Origin: PMG-095 sp049324695
Lineage (GTDB): Bacteria > Myxococcota_A > Polyangia > Polyangiales > Polyangiaceae
Length of the DNA: 64,000 nt
Reading direction: 5' to 3'
NCBI GenBank assembly: GCA_049324695.1
Contig: JBMOMJ010000043.1
Location: forward strand, 39,557-103,556
In this document: positions 25,246 through 34,027 of the stretch, piece after piece
Layout: the number at the start of each line of letters is the position of its first letter
Numbering within the stretch: the first letter of the stretch is position 1
Program-made: the position numbers and the translations under genes
Notes under the pieces: model-generated
What the model was told of the DNA's origin: nothing
Databases searched by the model: none
The model's input: the letters and a program-made list of their open reading frames with translations, nothing else

Positions 25246-25857
25246 TCAACTCGTTGCGCCAACTCGCGCTGCCAATTCGCTGAGCGCTCGCTGCCCGTCG
25301 CGAAACACAGGCCAACCGTCGCCTGGCAATACCGCTTCGATTCCGCTCAGCGCCGCCAAGCGCGCGAGCGAGCGCCGCGCCAACGCCGCATCCTTCAACT
25401 TCGCATCGGGCAATAGATCCAACCGCGCCGCTGCGTGTGCACGCACCAAGTCACCCGTGATCAATGTCGTGTCCTCCAACAACAACGCCAACTCGCCCGG
25501 CGTCTTCGAGCCATCGAGCGCCAGCGCAACCAACCCCGGCACTACCTCGTCGCCATCCGAGAGCCAAACATCACACGTGATGGGAAACCCTTCGCGTTCT
25601 GCGTGTGGACCATATGTGCGTGCCCCCGTCTGCGCTGCCAGTTCCCGCGTTGCGCGCACATGATCCGAATTCGTCACCACGATGTGCCGCACACCACCCA
25701 ACATCTCCAACCGCTTGCGTTCATGATCGCTCAACGGCAACGGGTCGACCACCACGTTGCCCGCGGGTCGCATCCAAACCAACGAATGAAAGTCGATGTT
25801 TCGGCCTTCGTCGAAGCGAGACCAGCAGAACAAGTCCGCGCGATGCAAGAGCTTCAT
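25246..25857 (-). CDS. MBL-fold metallo-hydrolase-like protein with degenerate metal motif
   Basis: 203 residues. The opening MKLLHRADLFCWSRFDEG, then NVVVDPLPLS, then HIVVTNSDHVRATRELAAQTG, matches the beta-lactamase-like fold used by MBL hydrolases. ALLLEDTTLITGDLVRAH and VLPGDGWPVFRDG near the C-terminus also fit. The metal motif HxHxDH is reduced to NSDH, so at most one metal site remains. It may bind without hydrolysing. It lies 36 bases after the end of the large membrane synthase gene on the same strand. Confidence 0.75.
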   Translation of the reverse strand: MKLLHRADLFCWSRFDEGRNIDFHSLVWMRPAGNVVVDPLPLSDHERKRLEMLGGVRHIVVTNSDHVRATRELAAQTGARTYGPHAEREGFPITCDVWLSDGDEVVPGLVALALDGSKTPGELALLLEDTTLITGDLVRAHAAARLDLLPDAKLKDAALARRSLARLAALSGIEAVLPGDGWPVFRDGQRALSELAARVGATS

Positions 25858-25893
25858 GTCTCTGCAATACCACGCCGAATCGAGGCAGTTCGC

Positions 25894-28800
25894 TTAACGT
25901 AAGCGGTTTCGTAGTGGATCGACGAGGTGCGCCGGACCGCGAAATAGGTGTTCGGGGAAGGTGCGGCCGCGAACCATGTTGGTGTAGATGGGATCCGCCT
26001 GGCTGCTGTTCAAAGCGAGGCCGGAGATGTATTCGAGTTTCAGGCTGAAGTCGCGGTTGACGGGCACTCCGCCGAGCCAAGCGCGCATGTCGCTGGCGTT
26101 GGTGGCGTAGGTGCCGAGGAGGTCGACGGCAGAGCCGACTTTGGCTTCTCCGAGGGAGCGCTGGACGCGGGCGGATCCGATGATGCGGGCTTGAATTGCG
26201 GCCAAGTCGAGGACGAGGGGTTCGGTGCGACCGAGGAGGACGACGTCGTAGCCGCGGCCGGTGACCGCGGAGTTCCACACGCTGCCCTGCGGGAAGGCGT
26301 CTGTGAACGTCCGCATCTGGATCTGAATGGCCTCTTCGCTGGTTTCGTACAGCGGAACCCACTGTGTTGCGATGCCGCCCGGCTTCAGTCGCGAGCGCAC
26401 GATTTGGTAGTACTCGCGCGAGAAGAGGACGGAGTTGCCGCGGACCCATGGGTGAATCGGGTCAGACGTGATGACGTCGAAGCGTTCGCGTGTCGTGGCG
26501 AGGAAATGGCGCGCGTCGTCGAAGACGAGCTCGGTGCGTGGGTCGCGCAGGATGTCGTAGTTCTCCCGCGTGAAGTAGTTGGCCGCGCCGGCGACACGCG
26601 GTTCGATCTCGCAGATTACGACGCGCTTGACCTCGGGGTGGAGCGCGAGTGAGCCCGCTGTGATGCCTGCGCCGAGGCCCACCACCAACACCGATTCGGG
26701 CTTTGGGTGAGCGAGCGCCGATAAGTGACCGAGTAGGCGCTCGAGCCTTAGATCGGCAGGATTATTGCTGGCTTCGACGCGCCCGGAGACGTGAAAATGG
26801 CGCGTACCGTCGGGCGCGACGTGCACGGCTACGGTCGAGGCAGCGCCTTCGCTCGTGTAAAGAAATTGGTCTCTCGGATCCGCAGCCCACAAGTAGCGAC
26901 CATGAGCGAGAAAGACCTGCGAGAGGCCGGGAAGGTACGCCGCGAAAATGGCTCCGAGCGCGACCGCCCACACGACGTAGCTGCGATAGGGCGCAGACTT
27001 ACTCTTTGCGGCACGCACACCGCGGAGCTCGTAGGAGAGCGCCGCGGCGGCTAGCGCAGCTATCAGCACGAGAGCCTGCTGTGCGCGCTGCGTGCCGTAA
27101 AACGGGATCAACCAGAAGCTCGCGACGAGCGCGCCGATGATCGCGCCGAGCGTATTGGCTGCGTAGACACGCCCGCTCGAGCGCGCAGGATCGCCGTGGC
27201 TGAGCGCTGCAGCCGAGAGCGCGAAGGGAAAAGCCATGCCCCACAATATCGCTGCGGGCAAAATCACGTCGACCGCGCGCAACACGTGCAACCAATGCAA
27301 AACCGCAACCGGCGTGCTCGGTGAGGGCGACGCATACGGCACGACGTTCGCGAGCAAGTAGCCGGACAGCCACAAAGCCGGAATCAGACCCACCTGACTC
27401 AATAGTAGGCCACGGCGCGCGTCCCAGCCGCGCCGCAACAAGTACGCTGCGAGCGCGCTGCCGATGCCCAGACAGGCCAGGAAAACCCCCAAAATGATGG
27501 CAAATGCATAGACGGTGGCGCCGAACAGCAAAGTCAAAAGCCGCGTCCAAACGACCTGGGCGCCCAAAGCCGTGAGCCCGGACGCGCCCGCCGCAACGTA
27601 CACCCACCAAGCTTCAGCGCGCTGGCTGGATGCCAATTTGCGGCGCGGCATGACTCTTTGAGGTGCAGCGGGCTCGGCGTCGCCTTGAAGTCGAAGCGCT
27701 CCGGCGCAGACGCACAGATTCAAGCCGACGGCGCACCATGTGGCCACCCAAACATCCCACACTGCGAGCAAGTAGAACGCCGAGAGCAAGCTGCCAAGCA
27801 CTGCGCCTAGCGTGTTCGCCGCGTACAGCGAGCCGAGCCGCGCCATGCCGCGCCGTCCGGGTGCGTAACGGCGCGCAATCGCCGGCAGCGTTGCGCCCAT
27901 CAACGCCGTCGGTGGCAGCAACAACAGCGCCGCCAACAGCGCGCGCAGAGCGATGCCGAGTGCTCCGTAGCCGACGAGCCCTACGTAGAGCGAGCGCAGC
28001 AGCGGCAGCGAGAGTGGCATCAACACGCCGAACGCCGCAATCCCGAGCTCGAGGAACGCATACGTGCGCAAGGGATCGCGAGCGCGTGGAACCCAACGCG
28101 CAAACAGTAGGCTGCCCAAGAACATGCCGCCCATGAAGCTCGCCAGCACGATGCCCACCGAAAGCGACGAAGCGCCGATCACGAGCCGCAGCAGGTGCAG
28201 CCACACGACCTCGTAAATTAGCGCAGCAGCGCCGCTCGCAACGAACAAAACGTGCAGCGGTAACTCGCGACTCGCCGCGCGCCGCGTTGGACGTACCCGC
28301 TCGGTTTTTTGCGGCCGCACTGCGAAAAACAGCCCCAAAACACCCAGCAGCGCCGCGATCGAGAGCAGGCCGTTTCTCATGCCGGAAGAAGCATTCGGCG
28401 GAGTGGGTGGCGTCGGCGCGGCGGGTATCGGCGCTGGCTCACCCGCCGCGCGCAGCGCTTCTGGAAATGGCTTTGGCGTGCGGCAGTACGCTGCGACTTC
28501 CGAAAGCGAAAACGCGCCGTCACCACGCGCCTCACCGATCCGCAAGTAGCGCACTCGCACCGGCTCGCGTAACTCCAGCGCGCGCCCGCGCAAGCCGTGC
28601 CCCTGACTCGTGACGACGTTCGGAATCTCAATCAAAGCACGAAAGCTCGTCGGATCACTCTCCAGCGAGCCGTCCACCCGATACGTATCGTTAGCGTCCG
28701 CTTGCACGTAAACGGCGCGAACCTCGCGCGGCTCACCCAAATCGAACGTCACGAACGAACGCTGCCCCTGCAGCACCAACGCAGGCGCCGCATCCCACTC

Positions 28801-28992
28801 CGCGCCTTCGCGAGCGATCGCACCGTCAGTCAAGAGCGCGAGTTGCCCAACGACGTCCACACTTTCGGGCGCGAGTCGCTCAGCGAGCAGATTCGTAGCG
28901 TCGCAGCCGATCGTTGCTTCCTCCGCCGAAATTTTCGCGCTCACCAAGAGCGCCGCGCACGCAAACGCAAACCAGGCTCTCGAAGGGCCCAT
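25894..28992 (-). CDS. Membrane-anchored spermidine-synthase-like fusion (discoidin-like, MFS-like, methyltransferase fold)
   Basis: 1032 residues. A signal peptide (AWFAFACAALLVSAKISA) is followed by a discoidin/F5-8C-like beta domain at about 60-175 (SFVTFDLGEPREVRAVYVQA). From about 220 to 740 there are 12-14 membrane helices of the fused MFS/spermidine synthase type (LIYEVVWLHLLRLVIGASS). The last 300 residues are a spermidine-synthase Rossmann domain with VVGLGAGITAGSL, CEIEP, DDARHFL and ITSDPIHPW. The substrate may be a polyamine or another amine, and the domain should face the cytoplasm. The N-terminal exported beta domain adds an outside-binding part, which is less common. Confidence 0.88.
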   Translation of the reverse strand: MGPSRAWFAFACAALLVSAKISAEEATIGCDATNLLAERLAPESVDVVGQLALLTDGAIAREGAEWDAAPALVLQGQRSFVTFDLGEPREVRAVYVQADANDTYRVDGSLESDPTSFRALIEIPNVVTSQGHGLRGRALELREPVRVRYLRIGEARGDGAFSLSEVAAYCRTPKPFPEALRAAGEPAPIPAAPTPPTPPNASSGMRNGLLSIAALLGVLGLFFAVRPQKTERVRPTRRAASRELPLHVLFVASGAAALIYEVVWLHLLRLVIGASSLSVGIVLASFMGGMFLGSLLFARWVPRARDPLRTYAFLELGIAAFGVLMPLSLPLLRSLYVGLVGYGALGIALRALLAALLLLPPTALMGATLPAIARRYAPGRRGMARLGSLYAANTLGAVLGSLLSAFYLLAVWDVWVATWCAVGLNLCVCAGALRLQGDAEPAAPQRVMPRRKLASSQRAEAWWVYVAAGASGLTALGAQVVWTRLLTLLFGATVYAFAIILGVFLACLGIGSALAAYLLRRGWDARRGLLLSQVGLIPALWLSGYLLANVVPYASPSPSTPVAVLHWLHVLRAVDVILPAAILWGMAFPFALSAAALSHGDPARSSGRVYAANTLGAIIGALVASFWLIPFYGTQRAQQALVLIAALAAAALSYELRGVRAAKSKSAPYRSYVVWAVALGAIFAAYLPGLSQVFLAHGRYLWAADPRDQFLYTSEGAASTVAVHVAPDGTRHFHVSGRVEASNNPADLRLERLLGHLSALAHPKPESVLVVGLGAGITAGSLALHPEVKRVVICEIEPRVAGAANYFTRENYDILRDPRTELVFDDARHFLATTRERFDVITSDPIHPWVRGNSVLFSREYYQIVRSRLKPGGIATQWVPLYETSEEAIQIQMRTFTDAFPQGSVWNSAVTGRGYDVVLLGRTEPLVLDLAAIQARIIGSARVQRSLGEAKVGSAVDLLGTYATNASDMRAWLGGVPVNRDFSLKLEYISGLALNSSQADPIYTNMVRGRTFPEHLFRGPAHLVDPLRNRLR

Positions 28993-29092
28993 GCGCCGCC
29001 AGTATGCAGGTTATTCAACCGCCTGTCGCCACGTCGCGCCGCGTGCCGCTCCCACAAAGCGAGGTGGGATTGGCTTGGATGGGAACTTGTTT

Positions 29093-31324
29093 TTATTCCG
29101 AGCCGCGTTTGCGGCCGCTTTCACCGCGTGCGCGCGCTGCTTCGAGGCCGAAACGCTCGAGCCAGCGATAGACCTGGGCACGCGTGGTGTTGAGACGGCG
29201 CGCGACCTCGGAGACGTTGCCATCGCAGGCGACCAAGAGGGACTCGAGGTGGGTGCGATCGCTGAGCGGATTTCTTTGTGTGCCCGAACTGCTGGTGCCG
29301 GGGGGCGGGCTCGAGGTTCGATCTTGCAGCGCGGCGGTGATGGCCGGGTTGACGCTGTGGAGGAAGTCGAGGCCTAGGGCCGCGCCGGGTCGCGCCAACA
29401 TGCACCAGCGGCGCATCAGGTTTTCCAGCTCGCGCACGTTGAATGGCCAACTCCACAAGAGCATGGCTTCGGCTGCATCGGCCGAGAGCTGGAGCTCTTG
29501 CCCGGCGGCGCGCACGAAGACACGCGCCAAATCCAAGATTTGCTCGCGGCGCTCACGCAATGGCGGAATGTTGATGGGAAACTGCGCCAGGCGCGCGTAG
29601 AGGTCTGCGCGGAAGCGACCCTCGTGCACGGCGGTTTCGAGGTTCACGTTGGTGGCTGCCACCACGCGAACGTCGATTGGCATTTCCATGTCGGCGCCGA
29701 CAGGGCGAATGGCTCGCTCTTGTAGCGCGCGCAGCAAGAGCGGTTGCAGTTCGATGGGTAGCTCGCCGACTTCATCGAGGAGCAGCGTGCCGCCCTGCGC
29801 TGCTGGGAAGACGCCGCGGCGTGCGTTGGCTGCGCCCGAGAATGCACCTTTGGCGTGCCCGAACAACTCCGAAGCAGCTAGGTCGCGCGGCAAGGCTCCG
29901 CAGTTGACGGGTACGAATGCGCCGCGTCGCTCACTCCAAGTGTGAATCTGTCGAGCTAGCACCTCTTTACCGACGCCGGTCTCGCCGTGAATCAACAGCG
30001 TCGCGGATGAACGCGCGGCTTGCTCGGCGGCGCGCTCCAAATCGAGCATGGTGCTGCGTTCACTCAACAGGAGCACGCTGTCGCCCATGCGGATCACGTC
30101 GCCGTGCGAAAGCGTGGTGGTGTTGCGGCGCAAGCCATTCACGCGCATGCCGTTCGTGCTTTGCAGATCGGTGACGCGGTAGCAGCCTTGACGCTCATCC
30201 CAAGCAACGCGCAGGTGTAAGCGCGATACGCGCGTGTCGCCGATGGACCAGCCTGCGTTGCCTGCATCGCGTCCGAGCAGCAACTCACCTTGTTGAGATA
30301 GGGTGCGCTCGCGAGCAGTGCCGGTGTCCGGGCTCGAGACCAGCTTGAGGGTGCTGGTCATGAATCGCTGGCTCGGCGCGTAGAGCTCGCGATCTTGCTC
30401 GGTCGTGTGGCGATGCGGGTCGTTCACCGTGCTGGCGGTGACCGGCGCAGTGCGCAGCTTCGGCCGCTGCGGCGCGCGCGCTTCTAGCAACGCTTGCCGC
30501 ATTTCTTCCGCGCTTTGGAAGCGTTGGGCGGGATCGCGGAGCAGTGCTCGATCGATGGCGCTGACGAGGCCTGCGGGGAGGCTCGGATCCACGCTCGCGA
30601 GTGAGCGCGCGTCGACGCGATATGACAGCTTGCGTTGCTGTTCGGGGTCGCCCATGTGCACGGGCTGACCGCACGCCAGCAAGAACAACGTCGCGCCCGC
30701 CGACCACACATCGGTGCGCGCGTCCACCAACGCCCAACGACGCCCGGCCTGCTCCGGCGCCATGAACGCGGGAGTGCCAATCACGACGTTGCCGGTGATG
30801 CCAAAGTCAGCCGCCGCCACCAAGCCTCGACACAACCCGAAGTCGAGCACCTTGAGCTCACCGGTTTCGGTGAGGAACAAGTTTGCGGGCTTTACGTCGC
30901 GGTGCACGAAGCCGACGGCGTGTGCATGCGCCAACGCTTCCAGTAAGCGAGCGCCGACGTCGAACACCTCATCGACGAGCAAACGCCCACCGAGCCGCAC
31001 GCGATGCGTCTCGAGATCCCAGCCGACGATCCACTCGGTGACAAACCAGGGTAGGCCCTCATCATCGATCCCCTGATCGAGCAGCCGTGGAATCGCCGGA
31101 TGAGTGAGACCGCGCAGCGCCGCAATCTCGCGCGCGAAACGTTCCGCGGCAGTGCGGTGCACGATAGCTGCCGGTCGCAACGCCTTGACCGCGCCCACAG
31201 TGCCGTCCTCGCTGGTCGCGCGGTAAACGCAAGCCGTCTTACCCACATGGATGAGCCGGTCCAGCCGCCAGCCGTGGATCCATCGTCCAGCGTCTGGGGT
31301 CGGAGGGTGTGAAGGGGGCTGCAC
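29093..31324 (-). CDS. Ser/Thr kinase-FHA-sigma54 activator fusion
   Basis: 743 residues, cytoplasmic. Residues 15-285 are a Hanks-type kinase with Lys47, HRDVKPANLF (141-150), DFG (161-163) and APE (189-191), all intact. An FHA domain spans about 345-420 (LLLGRDAGNAGWSIGD, RVSRLHLRV, QSTNGMRVNG). The sigma54 AAA+ domain spans 430-655 with GETGVGKE (447-454), a GAFSGA loop (493-498, Ser for the usual Thr), TLLLDEVGE and the arginine-finger region. A Fis-like helix-turn-helix is at about 695-725 (NVSEVARRLNTTRAQVYRWL). It probably turns a phosphorylation signal into sigma54-dependent transcription. The target promoter is not known. Confidence 0.93.
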   Translation of the reverse strand: MQPPSHPPTPDAGRWIHGWRLDRLIHVGKTACVYRATSEDGTVGAVKALRPAAIVHRTAAERFAREIAALRGLTHPAIPRLLDQGIDDEGLPWFVTEWIVGWDLETHRVRLGGRLLVDEVFDVGARLLEALAHAHAVGFVHRDVKPANLFLTETGELKVLDFGLCRGLVAAADFGITGNVVIGTPAFMAPEQAGRRWALVDARTDVWSAGATLFLLACGQPVHMGDPEQQRKLSYRVDARSLASVDPSLPAGLVSAIDRALLRDPAQRFQSAEEMRQALLEARAPQRPKLRTAPVTASTVNDPHRHTTEQDRELYAPSQRFMTSTLKLVSSPDTGTARERTLSQQGELLLGRDAGNAGWSIGDTRVSRLHLRVAWDERQGCYRVTDLQSTNGMRVNGLRRNTTTLSHGDVIRMGDSVLLLSERSTMLDLERAAEQAARSSATLLIHGETGVGKEVLARQIHTWSERRGAFVPVNCGALPRDLAASELFGHAKGAFSGAANARRGVFPAAQGGTLLLDEVGELPIELQPLLLRALQERAIRPVGADMEMPIDVRVVAATNVNLETAVHEGRFRADLYARLAQFPINIPPLRERREQILDLARVFVRAAGQELQLSADAAEAMLLWSWPFNVRELENLMRRWCMLARPGAALGLDFLHSVNPAITAALQDRTSSPPPGTSSSGTQRNPLSDRTHLESLLVACDGNVSEVARRLNTTRAQVYRWLERFGLEAARARGESGRKRGSE

Positions 31325-31502
31325 GGTTGGAGTTAGCTGCAGAGGCGCGGGGTCTCGAGCAACCTGGGTCGATAGCGTTGCCCGCTCGGGGCAACAAGCA
31401 GAAGCAGGGTATGATTTGTGATTCCCGTGTTTCTACGCGAGGTTACGGCTCACCTTCCCAGTCGTTTCGATGGCGCGAAGATCGAATCAGTGACTGTACC
31501 TG

Positions 31503-31534
31503 TACACCGGGGTGTATCACGGACGAGATACACC
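31503..31534. promoter_or_regulatory. Nested palindromic half-sites (TACACC/GGTGTA)
   Basis: TACACC-GG-GGTGTA is a perfect 14-base palindrome at 31503-31516. Its right half continues as GGTGTATC (31511-31518), which pairs with GATACACC (31527-31534) across 8 bases. Three half-sites in a row suggest cooperative binding of a regulator, or a small hairpin. It starts 178 bases upstream of the kinase-sigma54 gene. Confidence 0.4.
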
Positions 31535-31952
31535 TGCTGCACGTCAGCGCGCTTCTCTAAAAGAAACTCACAGCCGCGTCGGCGACGGGTTTGATTGAGC
31601 AAAACATTCGCATTGTCGATGAGTTATCCATTCATGCGACAAGCGTCGTGCGCGATTGGAGGCTGTCTAACCCGTCGGAGTGGACGGCGAACGGCGCCTG
31701 GCATGACCCGTGCAAAGTGGTCTGGCGTGAGTGAATTGCGCACCTCGACTTCTCCGGCTTGCCCAGCGGGTGACGTTGGCGTGATGCGCAAGGTTTTGCT
31801 GAGCTCGGACCGCTGCGGGGCCACGGATTGGTTGGGACGTGGCGCGGTGCGGTCTCGGCCACCGCCCGGTGGGGTTCGGTGGCCGATGGCGGCTGTCTGA
31901 GCGAGCGGTCTCTGGGGGGTCTACGAAGCAAAGGGTCGGGTCACGCAGCGAA

Positions 31953-31986
31953 GGGTTTGGGTCGGTGGGTGGGGGTTGGGGTGGGG
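31953..31986 (+). other. G-quadruplex-type motif
   Basis: Six G-runs of 3-5 bases with loops of 3, 5, 1, 2 and 1 bases lie on the plus strand, 143 bases upstream of the lipoprotein start at 32129. A folded quadruplex could affect transcription or translation. Confidence 0.4.
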
Positions 31987-32128
31987 TTTGCGCGACAGGT
32001 TGGCACTGCGGGGGTGGGAGAAAATGCTTCGGACCCCCCAGAGACGCTCTTTTTCGACCGGCGCTTCGGCGCCCCAGCAACAACAAACTTCTAAATGTAT
32101 GGCGCGACTTGGTAACGCGGGTGGGACC

Positions 32129-32932
32129 ATGTCGCGCCGTTCGCTTTTTGTGGCTCTGGCTTTCACGCTCGTCGGTTGCCAGCAAGCTCCGCGGCAGCTG
32201 CGGCGTGTTTCTGTCGAGCTGGCGATGCCGAGTAAGACTTCGGCCTTCGACGCCAAGAGTCTATTCGCTCGCGTGGATGCTCGGTTGAGCGGCGCTTTGC
32301 CACCACCTGCGGCGGAGCATGCGCGCTGCCCCGACGAGGCCTTGCCACACGATAGCCCCGAACGGAATACGCTGTTGGTTCGGCTGCGGGACGCACGCGT
32401 GGCGGCAAAAAGTATCCTGCCGCTCGAACTGATTCAAAGCGTGGCGGCGGATCCGCTTGCCGGAATGCGTGAGAGCGCTTGGCTCGCGGAAACGGGGCGC
32501 TCTGCTTCGTCTGCGACTGCGAGCAAAGACGCACCGAGTGCATCCGCAGCGAGCACGTCTGAGCTCGCGCGTTTGACGGCGCTTGCCGAACGTCGGTTCG
32601 TTGCCGAGCTCGTGGTGGAAGACTTTTCGGCGCCACATCACTTTCGTCGCCTGAACGCGCCGCGCTCGGAGTGGAGCGGCGGGCGCTTTCAAGGCAAGCT
32701 GGTGATCTACGATATCGAGTCACGGCGTGTGCTGTGCGCCGCCCCAGTGCACGCGCGTGGCGATGCGAAGGGTGCTCCGCTGTCGCGCCGGCTGCGCGAA
32801 ATGACGCGCAACGATCTCGAACGCAAGCTGTACACGCGGACTCGGCGCGAAATGGCTGTCGCGCTGTCGAGCATCACCCGCGTCCTGCGCTTACCCGAAA
32901 ACGAATCGCTACTCCTGTCGCGCAACGACTGA
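32129..32932 (+). CDS. Lipoprotein of unknown function
   Basis: 267 residues from ATG 32129, chosen because it opens a lipoprotein signal (RRSLFVALAFTLVGCQ, lipobox LVGC). The frame is open upstream but reads as non-coding. The mature part has an Ala/Ser-rich linker at about 120-145 and then FQGKLVIYDIESRRVLCAAPVHARG, a segment seen in uncharacterised myxobacterial lipoproteins. The C-terminal 50 residues are charged and helical. No enzyme motif was seen. Confidence 0.75.
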   Translation: MSRRSLFVALAFTLVGCQQAPRQLRRVSVELAMPSKTSAFDAKSLFARVDARLSGALPPPAAEHARCPDEALPHDSPERNTLLVRLRDARVAAKSILPLELIQSVAADPLAGMRESAWLAETGRSASSATASKDAPSASAASTSELARLTALAERRFVAELVVEDFSAPHHFRRLNAPRSEWSGGRFQGKLVIYDIESRRVLCAAPVHARGDAKGAPLSRRLREMTRNDLERKLYTRTRREMAVALSSITRVLRLPENESLLLSRND

Positions 32933-33162
32933 GCAATACTTTCCAGCAACGTCAGCTGTCGCGGCCGCATGGCCGAGCTGCGCTGTCCCGCATGACGGAT
33001 AGTTTCCTCCCCCCCGCTAACCACCATGAACTTTCGAAAACCGCAATAGGAATTACTTCACGATCGCACCCGACCAACTCCGATGTGCGGAAATCATCGG
33101 CATCCCGAATTTGAAAAAAGATTCACACGTCGCTGCGATGGCTCACGCGAATTCGAACTTGC

Positions 33163-33645
33163 TTAGGGCAGGGGGAACGCAGCACGACTCGAGCGCGCCC
33201 ACGGATCGATGATATCGACGTGGATCCACGACTCCGGGCGCTTGCTGACAGCGCAGCTCGATTCGCGGGCGGCAACATCGAGCCCTGAGATGACGTGTGT
33301 TGGTGCGCGCTGCGCGCGTGACGCGCTCGCTTGAATTCTAGCCGCGCTCGGCTCGAGCCCCGAGCTGACGCGCATCCAAGTGGTCGGTCGCCGCACGCGC
33401 CAGGGATCCAAGGTCTCGCTGCGCGAGATGGTGGACGCGGCGATGGAAGGCTTCGATCCGCCCTCCTCGGCCCAGGGGTCGATGGTATCAACGACGCGCA
33501 TCGGCTCGACTACGCGCGTCGGCTCAACGTGAAACGCAACTTCGCTCGTGGTGAGCGCCCCATTGTCTTCAGCCGGCGCAGCTCCACACACCAACGAACA
33601 GGTGGCTACGCTGGTGAAGCGCAGAATCCACTTCGCTGGGCTCAT
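33163..33645 (-). CDS. Small exported protein with three IDPW-type motifs
   Basis: 160 residues from ATG 33645 (SPAKWILRFTSVATCSLVCGAAPA signal peptide, probably cut after APA). The mature chain contains TIDPWAEE, ETLDPWR and IIDPWARSS, three copies of a hydrophobic-D-P-W motif about 30 and 65 residues apart, the last near the C-terminus. No domain was recognised. Such evenly repeated short motifs suggest binding to one partner. The reading frame extends upstream, but only this start gives a signal peptide. Confidence 0.55.
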   Translation of the reverse strand: MSPAKWILRFTSVATCSLVCGAAPAEDNGALTTSEVAFHVEPTRVVEPMRVVDTIDPWAEEGGSKPSIAASTISRSETLDPWRVRRPTTWMRVSSGLEPSAARIQASASRAQRAPTHVISGLDVAARESSCAVSKRPESWIHVDIIDPWARSSRAAFPLP

Positions 33646-34027
33646 GAGCGGGAGTCTGCCACGTCTCTGACTGAGATGCTGCAACCCCGTGTTGCCTACA
33701 AACGTGTGCAAGAACGCTTTGGCGTGAGACGTGCACGAGGTCGGGTGTGGGGCGTCGCTTGGAGTCACTTGCGGCTTATTCGGCCAACGACGCTGACCAG
33801 TTGCGGACTTATTGATGGTGTCAGCGCAATACACAGCGACCCTGCAAGTCATCGAGAAGAAGCATGCGCGGGCCTAGGGGCCGAATTGCGAATCGAAGCA
33901 GAATCGGATTCCGCTCCTTTGCTGGGGATCCCAAGACGCAAGGTTTCGTATATGAGTACGGGTCGGGTTTGTGCCCTGCCCGGCGGCGTGGTGGTTCGGG
34001 TAGGGGCATGTGGAGTAGGAGCTTTCA
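33646..34027. other. Divergent intergenic region
   Basis: 382 bases between the small IDPW-motif gene and the lipoprotein at 34028, which are divergent. The right end holds a good ribosome site (TAGGAG) before ATG 34028. A small palindrome GAATCGGATTC lies near 33900. I see no gene or clear promoter boxes. Confidence 0.4.

Larger units (their letters stand above)
31325..32128. other. 800-base non-coding stretch with palindromes and G-runs
   Basis: No gene of standard length was seen here. It contains three tandem half-sites, TACACC (31503-31508), GGTGTA (31511-31516) and GATACACC (31527-31534), and a G-quadruplex-type run at 31953-31986. It separates the divergently oriented kinase-sigma54 gene and a lipoprotein gene, so it should hold both promoters. 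The sequence after 31800 is unusually G-rich on the plus strand. Confidence 0.5.

Noticed and set aside
31591..31734. 47-residue plus-strand frame (TTG start) with protein-like composition
   Set aside because: Too short, no ATG, no ribosome site and no family; kept only as a note.
31985..32000. TTGGCAC as a sigma54 -24 box
   Set aside because: No matching TTGC element at the required spacing.
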